56,406 bases of DNA, from NCBI RefSeq assembly GCF_030378065.1, contig NZ_JAUCGJ010000032.1:1-56406 (forward strand). The letters run 5' to 3'. Positions 52,038-56,406 of the stretch are shown in pieces (position 1 is the stretch's first letter; each line of letters starts with the position of its first letter). This stretch comes from Candidatus Venteria ishoeyi (GTDB lineage: Bacteria > Pseudomonadota > Gammaproteobacteria > Beggiatoales > Beggiatoaceae). A program made the translations under genes and the position numbers. The notes under the pieces are model-generated. The model searched no databases, was not told where the DNA came from, and worked only from the letters and a program-made list of their open reading frames with translations.

Positions 52038-52119
52038 AAATTTCCAGACACCCACTTAAATACCAGTATAAAAAACTTGGTTATTTTGATGGGTGTCTCC
52101 AAATTTATCTCCAAATTTG
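52038..52119 (+). repeat. Empty copy of the group II intron target site
   Basis: AAATTTCCAGACACCCACTT, then ACTTGGTTATTTT joined directly to GATGGGTGTCTCCAAATTT. The same sequence at 49168-49216 and 49990-50010 is split by the intron at exactly this point (52087/52088). It shows the uninterrupted state of the site. Confidence 0.9.
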
Positions 52120-52158
52120 CTACCCCACTGTTTCTCTCATCTTTATGTTACATTTTCC

Positions 52159-53127
52159 TCAGCGTTTGATTTTACGTAGGGTTTTTTCAGACCACAGTGA
52201 AGATTTAAAACGGCTGGAATCAAATTCAACAATTGTTGAGGGTATGACCGCCCAGCTTTCATGCCCGGTTTGCAGATTTTTCCCGTACCAATAACCCCAG
52301 GTTAAGGCGCGGGGATCATTGCCTTGATAACCTGGCAGCGTATACCAGTCGCGGTCAATGGTTTTAATATGCGCACCATCTTTGAAAAAATCAGTACGAT
52401 AATCTGCAAAACTCTGTGTATCCACATAACTGATACGATAGTCATACCACCAGTCATTAAATTTTGTTGTACTTTTTAGTTTATAGACTTGTTTGTTTTC
52501 TGGTGCGCAAGAAGCGGCAGGCAGGTTCTGGGTATATTGATTGCGTTGCTCATCTGCAATTTCCATGCGTTGCAGGCAGCCATTAAAGGTTTCCACTCCC
52601 AATACTTCATGTGCTTCATGATAAGGTTTGCGCAGATAAACATCACCAAAAGTAAAATCAGACCCCCCCCAGGCATCTTCATGAGCGGGTTGGGAAAAGC
52701 GGCGAATTTTACGCAAAGCGGGCAGCCAGATGACATAACTCTGACTTTTATTATCATCAACATAATCGGTAATTAACATGCCGGTACCACGCAATTTTCC
52801 AGAGCGGAAAATAGTCAGATCCTTGGCGTTAATTTTACCATTATGATAGTCATTATTCAGATAACGCTCTACCGTATTGGTTGTAATTCTGCCGCCCGTC
52901 GTGCGATTAATCACCACGGTGACCGTTACGCCTTTTTTGGTAATCGCGTAGTTTTTTAGTGCGTAGAAGTGATTAACAAAATAAATTTGCCGTGCAAGCT
53001 CAAGTGCGTCCACTTGTCCAACATCTGCTGTGGGATAGGGCAGGGATTTTGTGACCGTTGCCGGTAATGTTTGTGCAAACAGTGTCAATAGCATACCGCA
53101 GGCAGCAATTAAGGTGGTGTGTTTCAT
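52159..53127 (-). CDS. LolA-like outer-membrane lipoprotein-sorting family protein
   Basis: 322 residues with a signal peptide (HTTLIAACGMLLTLFAQTLPA). The mature protein fits the LolA-like (PF17131) pattern: repeated beta-strands, MLITDYVDDNKSQSYVIWLPALRKIRRFS, then GSDFTFGDVYLRK, and ESWAVIPSTIVEFDSS near the end. Such proteins are usually encoded beside RND-type exporters and may handle lipids or lipoproteins; no exporter is in view. The start at 53127 is chosen because GGAGG lies four bases before it; the frame extends to a TTG at 53142. Transcribed towards the repeat field. Confidence 0.8.
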   Translation of the reverse strand: MKHTTLIAACGMLLTLFAQTLPATVTKSLPYPTADVGQVDALELARQIYFVNHFYALKNYAITKKGVTVTVVINRTTGGRITTNTVERYLNNDYHNGKINAKDLTIFRSGKLRGTGMLITDYVDDNKSQSYVIWLPALRKIRRFSQPAHEDAWGGSDFTFGDVYLRKPYHEAHEVLGVETFNGCLQRMEIADEQRNQYTQNLPAASCAPENKQVYKLKSTTKFNDWWYDYRISYVDTQSFADYRTDFFKDGAHIKTIDRDWYTLPGYQGNDPRALTWGYWYGKNLQTGHESWAVIPSTIVEFDSSRFKSSLWSEKTLRKIKR

Positions 53128-53195
53128 GTGGCCTCCAAGCAATTGTAACCTGGGTTCAATTCAGGCTTTTTTTTATTGTTTTGATGTTTTACCGT

Positions 53196-53756
53196 TTATT
53201 CTATAACAAACTGTTTGTTTAACCACAAGGTTTTTGCAGAGAGTTCTACCGAGCAGACCCATTTATACGCCAGGTTGAGTGATGAAGCTTGGGCGTAAAC
53301 ACCATGCCCCCGCACCACCACCAGTGGTTGCGTTGCCAGCACGGCTGCCACGGCTTGTGGTGCGCGCGCTGCGTATTCCGTATAAGGAATGTTCAAGACC
53401 GGAATTTTCTGAAAATAATATTGGCCTTCCAGATCAATTGGCTCAAAATCCTTGCCATTCATCGTAATGGCTACCGTATGTGGATTATGGCAATGCAAAA
53501 TGGCATGGGCTTCCGGGTTGATGTTATAAACCGCCAGATGTAAAGCCGTATCCTGTGATGCGCCTTGTACGGGCGGGTAATTGAGTGGGGACTGAATGAG
53601 CTGGCGTGAGGTTAAGGTATCAGCACAGGCTCCGGTTGGTGTAATCCAGCAGTTATCACCATCGCGTACTGAGGCGTTGCCGCTGTGCGAGTCGTTCAAT
53701 CCATATTGTCGCAGCCAACGATAATAGGTAATCAATTCTTCTTGTAAAATGGGCAT
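53196..53756 (-). CDS. Class II aldolase/adducin family protein
   Basis: 186 residues, cytoplasmic. The zinc His residues are H88 and H90 in LHCHNPHT and the third in VVRGHGVYA; SHSGNASVRDGDNCWITPTG is the N-terminal phosphate/substrate loop. The catalytic Glu seen in L-fuculose-phosphate aldolase (before the first HL) is replaced by Asp (SQDTALHLA). Candidates are a sugar-phosphate aldolase or the methylthioribulose-phosphate dehydratase MtnB, but the protein is shorter than MtnB and no other mtn genes are near. AAAGGAGAG lies seven bases before the ATG at 53756, so the longer frame upstream is not used. The next gene is a family A repeat copy and the collagen-like gene on the other strand. 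Confidence 0.88.
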   Translation of the reverse strand: MPILQEELITYYRWLRQYGLNDSHSGNASVRDGDNCWITPTGACADTLTSRQLIQSPLNYPPVQGASQDTALHLAVYNINPEAHAILHCHNPHTVAITMNGKDFEPIDLEGQYYFQKIPVLNIPYTEYAARAPQAVAAVLATQPLVVVRGHGVYAQASSLNLAYKWVCSVELSAKTLWLNKQFVIE

Positions 53757-53858
53757 GTTGCTCTCCTTTCCCATGTGACATGATATTGTGGATAACATGT
53801 AGTCATCGTACAGAAATACCGTAAAAAGTAATATATAGTGGATTGAGAGAAGCAATAG

Positions 53859-53935
53859 TATGTAACAGTTTTCACAACGCAGAAAATGGAGAAAAAGACC
53901 AGCCAAGTTGCTGAAGTTATAAAATTCTCATTCTT
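53859..53935 (+). repeat. MITE-like repeat family A, copy 6 (right half only)
   Basis: TATGTAACAGTTTTCACAAC through TTATAAAATTCTCATTCTT matches the right half of copy 5. The left half is missing. The rest of the gap (53757-53858, 53936-54055) has no gene. Confidence 0.88.
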
Positions 53936-54055
53936 ACCCCATTTCTGAATCGGTCATGAGCCGTATTACCCACCCAAAATCTAAAATTCTCTAATAATTG
54001 ATAATATCCGTGCTAGAATTAATTTTTACAACCACGGTTCAGGAGATAAATAAAA

Positions 54056-54655
54056 ATGTCAAAGAAAAAAAACAAAAAGCCCACAAAAAAGCCCACAAAA
54101 AAACCCATTAAAAAAACCACTAAAAAACTGGCGGCAAAAAATAAGCTGGAAAACTTAAAAAAAGTGCTTGAAAAACAAATTAATGCACTGAAAAAACAGC
54201 TGAAAGACCTTGCCAGAGAACCTGGTCCCGTTGGACCCCAAGGTGAACCCGGATTTCAAGGTGAGCAGGGGCATCAAGGTGAACAAGGGTTCCAAGGAAT
54301 ACCAGGGTCGCAGGGTGAACCAGGAGCGCAGGGTGAGGTGGGGCCTCAAGGTGAAGCAGGAGCAGCAGGTAAAGAAGGGCCTCAAGGCAAACCAGGGATT
54401 CAAGGTAAAGCAGGAGCAGCAGGCAAAGAAGGGCCTCAAGGTAAACCAGGGATTCAAGGTAAAGCAGGAGCAGCAGGCAAAGAAGGGCCTCAAGGGAAAC
54501 CAGGGATTCAAGGTGAAGCAGGGGCAGCAGGCAAAGAAGGGCCTCAAGGTAAACCAGGGATTCAAGGTGAAGCAGGGGCAGCAGGCAAAGAAGGGCCTCA
54601 AGGGAAAATGGGTCCCAGAGGGGAAAAAGGCTCTATTGACTCACCAGCTCCATAG
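54056..54655 (+). CDS. Collagen-like protein with a lysine-rich helical head
   Basis: 199 residues. The first 25 or so are strongly basic (repeats of KKPTKKP and KKTTKKL). About 26-52 form an amphipathic helix (KLENLKKVLEKQINALKKQL) suited to trimerisation. From about residue 56 to 195 the protein is an unbroken Gly-X-Y series (GPVGPQGEPGFQGEQG), with 54-bp repeats coding GEAGAAGKEGPQGKPGIQ. No signal peptide or cell-wall anchor is seen, so it may be intracellular, or exported by an unusual route. AGGAG lies 10 bases before the ATG. Bacterial collagen-like proteins occur in surface structures, spores and phage tail fibres; none of these contexts is visible. Confidence 0.9.
   Translation: MSKKKNKKPTKKPTKKPIKKTTKKLAAKNKLENLKKVLEKQINALKKQLKDLAREPGPVGPQGEPGFQGEQGHQGEQGFQGIPGSQGEPGAQGEVGPQGEAGAAGKEGPQGKPGIQGKAGAAGKEGPQGKPGIQGKAGAAGKEGPQGKPGIQGEAGAAGKEGPQGKPGIQGEAGAAGKEGPQGKMGPRGEKGSIDSPAP
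54350..54607 (+). repeat. Tandem 54-bp repeats in the collagen-like gene
   Basis: Four complete units (54350-54403, 54404-54457, 54458-54511, 54512-54565) and a partial fifth (54566-54607). Each codes 18 residues (six Gly-X-Y triplets). The copies differ only at a few bases, including a GAA/AAA (Glu/Lys) alternation at the second codon, so recent duplication is likely. Confidence 0.92.
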
Positions 54656-54675
54656 GCGCATAAATAATAGCGTTA

Positions 54676-54700
54676 GTGCGATAAGCAAAGCTTGTCGCAC
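54676..54700. terminator. Hairpin after the collagen-like gene
   Basis: GTGCGA and TCGCAC with AAGC and GCTT inside make a near-perfect 25-base palindrome, 20 bases after the stop. There is no T run, so it may be a REP-like element. It is followed by TGGCGTTATCACTTATCCGC, half of a REP-like palindrome. Confidence 0.5.
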
Positions 54701-54711
54701 TGGCGTTATCA

Positions 54712-54821
54712 CTTATCCGCCCTGTCATAGGAAGCAAAGCATTCCTGAGACCGTCAGACTATAGAAAAGACAACAACTTACGAAGACCTAAAAGTATTGT
54801 CTTTTCTATAGCTGACTACCG
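54712..54821 (-). repeat. Large inverted repeat E, right copy
   Basis: Reverse complement of 50330-50440 with a few changes. It has the same CTATAGAAAAGACAAC and GTCTTTTCTATAG hairpin and the same GGAAGCAAAGCATTCC end. The two copies enclose about 4.3 kb with five genes. Confidence 0.88.
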
Positions 54822-54868
54822 CGCTCCTGTTTCTGTATGAAGGCAAAGCATCCGTCTGCAACGTCCCG

Positions 54869-55300
54869 TTATGTGCTGCTAAGTTGATATGATGATAAAA
54901 CTGCCTCTTTTCTATCATCATCAACAAGAACATAATCATCCAATGGTTCAAGCCATTGGAGCCATTCCTTTTTTTCTTTTGGAGCTGAAGCTACTAATGC
55001 ATGTGAAGGCTCAAGACTTGGTTTACCCTCATAAATATCTGTTATCTCATGCCTCAGATGGAGTTGAGGTCCATAATAAGGAGGGCCAAATTGAACAATT
55101 AACTCTCCAAACCCTTCATGAAATTCGCCTGGCACATCAATTGTAAGCTGTTGTTGCATAAAACCCCGTTCAACCGGAGCTTTAGTTTTACCAGAAGCGA
55201 AAGAAACTTTTACCCCTCCAGTATTCCAAGGTTTAATAAATAACAGATTGCCATTTTTATCAAGCCACAATCCTAAAAATTCATCTAAAACACTTTGCAT
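54869..55300 (-). CDS. Hypothetical protein upstream of the attC-like site
   Basis: Not recognised. 143 residues, soluble, with no signal peptide. Strands and turns dominate the first half (LWLDKNGNLLFIKPWNTGGVKVSFASGKT, then MQQQLTIDVPGEFHEGFGELIVQFGPP), and a helix with KEKKEWLQWLEPLDDYVLVDDD follows. It lies on the minus strand relative to the toxin-antitoxin genes, between inverted repeat E and the attC-like site at 55348, so it may belong to a neighbouring cassette. The ATG at 55300 has no clear ribosome site. Confidence 0.6.
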   Translation of the reverse strand: MQSVLDEFLGLWLDKNGNLLFIKPWNTGGVKVSFASGKTKAPVERGFMQQQLTIDVPGEFHEGFGELIVQFGPPYYGPQLHLRHEITDIYEGKPSLEPSHALVASAPKEKKEWLQWLEPLDDYVLVDDDRKEAVLSSYQLSST

Positions 55301-55347
55301 ATTATTTGTTCTTCAAAAGAATAACGCAGTGAAGCGGAGCGGCGCAG

Positions 55348-55405
55348 ACCTAACGATTAAATCAGCGGGGCATCTTTTTGCCTCCGCTGGATTTTCTGGT
55401 TAGGC
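55348..55405 (+). other. attC-like integron recombination site 1
   Basis: ACCTAAC (RYYYAAC) at 55348-55354 and GTTAGGC (GTTRRRY) at 55399-55405 are perfect core sites. The interior folds as an imperfect stem (ATCAGCGG with CCGCTGGAT, GGGCA with TGCC) with one or two unpaired bases, as the extrahelical bases of attC. 58 bp, the usual length. It lies 47 bases upstream of the antitoxin ATG. Confidence 0.7.
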
Positions 55406-55452
55406 CACCCTATACTGTGTAATAACATTTGTACTAACAAAAGGCATTAGTT

Positions 55453-55677
55453 ATGTTAAAAGTAAAAGTTACCTCAGTTGGGAACTCTATGGGTATTTTG
55501 CTTCCAAAAGAAGCACTTAGCAAGATGAAAGTATCAAAAGGAGATGCTTTATATCTTGTAGAAAACCCTGAAGGCTTCACTTTAACACCTTATCAAGATG
55601 ATTTCAAAAGCCAAATTGAAGCAGCTGAAGATATAATGAAGCGATATAGAAACACTCTCCACGAGCTAGCTAAATGA
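55453..55677 (+). CDS. AbrB/MazE-type antitoxin
   Basis: 74 residues. The swapped-hairpin AbrB DNA-binding domain covers about 1-48: KVKVTSVGNSMGILLPKEALSKMKVSKGDALYLVE, with the GNS.GI.LPK pattern. The C-terminal tail (SQIEAAEDIMKRYRNTLHELAK) is the helix that would wrap the toxin. It binds its own promoter and neutralises the toxin of the following gene, with which it overlaps by four bases (ATGA). The pair lies between two attC-like sites, as a cassette-borne addiction module. Confidence 0.92.
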   Translation: MLKVKVTSVGNSMGILLPKEALSKMKVSKGDALYLVENPEGFTLTPYQDDFKSQIEAAEDIMKRYRNTLHELAK

Positions 55678-56063
55678 GAGAGCCTATTTGGATACTTGAT
55701 GAAATTGTTGAATCCATACACTCCATGCTATTAGCTGAACATGGTGGTGGATGTGGAATCCGAGATAAGTCTTTATTAGATTCTGCACTTGCTAGACCCA
55801 AACAAAAATTTAGTTATAACTCTAGCGTTTCAATTTTTGATCTTTCTGCTGCTTATAGTTTTGGTATTGCAAAAAATCATCCGTTTGTTGATGGAAACAA
55901 AAGAACAGCATTTACTATTGGTACTTTGTTTCTTGAAATTAATGGTTTTAAACTTAATGCAACAGAAGTTGATGCTACTATTGCCTTTGAAAATTTAGCT
56001 TCTGATGTTCTCAAAGAGAATGAGTTGTCATTATGGTTTAAGGAACATTGCATCAAAGTCTAA
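55674..56063 (+). CDS. doc: Doc/Fic-type toxin
   Basis: 129 residues, the size of Doc (death on curing). Fic motif HPFVDGNKRTAFT around residues 68-80 with the catalytic His and the NKR loop. The N-terminal helix (WILDEIVESIHSMLLAEHGGGCGIRD) and the C-terminal FENLASDVLKENELSLWFKE complete the family pattern. Doc in phage P1 phosphorylates elongation factor Tu, so growth stops unless the antitoxin is present. Its partner is the AbrB-type gene overlapping its start. The stop TAA lies inside the left core of attC-like site 2, as in many cassettes. Confidence 0.93.
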   Translation: MREPIWILDEIVESIHSMLLAEHGGGCGIRDKSLLDSALARPKQKFSYNSSVSIFDLSAAYSFGIAKNHPFVDGNKRTAFTIGTLFLEINGFKLNATEVDATIAFENLASDVLKENELSLWFKEHCIKV

Positions 56064-56113
56064 CGATGAAGCTCACCTGCGGCGAAGCCATCAAGTGCAG
56101 CGCCGTGTTATGC
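56058..56113 (+). other. attC-like integron recombination site 2
   Basis: GTCTAAC at 56058-56064 fits RYYYAAC; GTTATGC at 56107-56113 fits GTTRRRY except one base. The interior can pair (GGCG with CGCC and outer strands). It follows the doc gene directly, where a cassette's attC belongs. 56 bp. Confidence 0.6.
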
Positions 56114-56184
56114 CTTGATTTTACTTGAAATCCCCTGAAAAGGGTAGCGTCCCCTTTATTGGGTGAGTGTGGTGGCACCAAAAT

Positions 56185-56211
56185 GGCGGATGGCGTTATC
56201 ACTTATCCGCC
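56185..56211. repeat. REP-like palindrome, variant 2
   Basis: GGCGGAT, 13-base loop (GGCGTTATCACTT), ATCCGCC, then CTACC. Pairs with the variant at 51490-51516 in design. The remaining DNA to the end of the window is AT-rich with no clear gene. Confidence 0.65.
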
Positions 56212-56396
56212 CTACCGCGCTAGAAAATGCTAAAATAAAAACAAACACAATTTTATTCATAAAAATCTCCATGATGTGTCAGCAATTCCCGCTACATCCT
56301 GACTATTTCAGTCAACAATCATTTTCCATTTTTTTCTTAAGGTAATTTTTCATATCCACAAAAATACCTGTCCCGGCCTAATGCCAAGCAGCTAAA

Positions 56397-56402
56397 AAGG
56401 AG
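56397..56402 (+). promoter_or_regulatory. Ribosome-binding site near the right edge
   Basis: AAAAAGGAGAATT is a strong Shine-Dalgarno close to the end of the window; a gene probably starts just beyond it on the plus strand. Confidence 0.4.
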
Positions 56403-56406
56403 AATT

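Noticed and set aside
54155-54601. Minus-strand open frame opposite the collagen-like gene
   Set aside because: It is an antisense reading of the Gly-X-Y repeats (repetitive FACCPCFTLNPWF); the sense strand has a ribosome site and normal composition.
54868-54874. GTTATGT as the right core of a third attC site
   Set aside because: No matching RYYYAAC core 50-110 bases to the left with a foldable interior was found.
1-56406. tRNA or rRNA genes
   Set aside because: No cloverleaf-forming T-psi-C/D-arm pattern or rRNA-like segment was seen in the intergenic regions; a tRNAscan run would be decisive.

Overview
The window looks like chromosomal DNA of a moderately AT-rich gammaproteobacterium. Evidence: full-length RapA, EttA, MnmC, GlmU, IleS and LspA of gammaproteobacterial type; a type IV pilin gene with a sigma54-like promoter; amtB behind an NtrC-like site; and the DUF3301, GlcG/HbpS-like and bacteriohemerythrin genes. 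Group II introns, several families of short non-autonomous repeats and a heptamer tandem repeat together suggest a Thiotrichales/Beggiatoa-like organism, but that placement is inference only.

Layout. 1-948: 3' part of a group II intron with its reverse transcriptase, cut by the window edge. 1126-4781: an AT-rich sugar-transfer cluster (methyltransferase, GtrA-like flippase, GT2 glycosyltransferase, GT-C membrane glycosyltransferase) overlapping an unrecognised 1152-residue protein (4679-8137). 8755-16548: housekeeping and stress genes (TPR membrane protein, folK-folB, mnmC behind a peroxiredoxin-glutaredoxin hybrid, DUF302, GlcG/HbpS-like, GlsB/YeaQ-like). 16548-23908: ettA, then pilA with a TMTC-like O-glycosyltransferase candidate and a GT2 enzyme (a possible pilin-glycosylation unit), then NtrC/sigma54-type amtB and bacteriohemerythrin. 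24464-28857: ileS-lspA-queE-queD operon with overlapping genes. 29074-32668: CAP-domain secreted protein and a cyclic-nucleotide-gated-type Na+/H+ antiporter. 32767-37089 (minus): a three-gene signalling operon of YfiR-type periplasmic protein, TonB-dependent receptor and CHASE8-like/HAMP/PP2C phosphatase. 37342-40006: glmU, a hypothetical exported protein ending in eight AAACCGT heptamers, DUF3301.

40077-56406 is accessory and repeat-rich. An AAA ATPase gene is followed by a PD-(D/E)XK-type nuclease gene split by an 806-bp palindrome-rich insertion flanked by a 10-bp direct repeat. After rapA come a 762-residue protein with a C-terminal PD-(D/E)XK motif set in a field of short repeats, an ORF-less 773-nt group II intron whose exact empty site is preserved 2.1 kb away, a lipoprotein, a dUTPase-fold protein lacking catalytic motifs, a LolA-like protein, a class II aldolase-like protein and a collagen-like protein. 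The right end carries two attC-like sites around an AbrB/Doc toxin-antitoxin pair, as in a cassette array with no integrase in view.

The most interesting material: (1) the ORF-less intron, with an almost identical RT-bearing relative at the left edge; (2) the CHASE8-HAMP-PP2C/YfiR/TonB operon, a phosphatase-output version of YfiBNR-type signalling; (3) the broken ATPase-nuclease pair, a candidate defence module; (4) a 160-bp MITE-like family (six copies here), two copies of which appear to supply the stop codons of mnmC and rapA.
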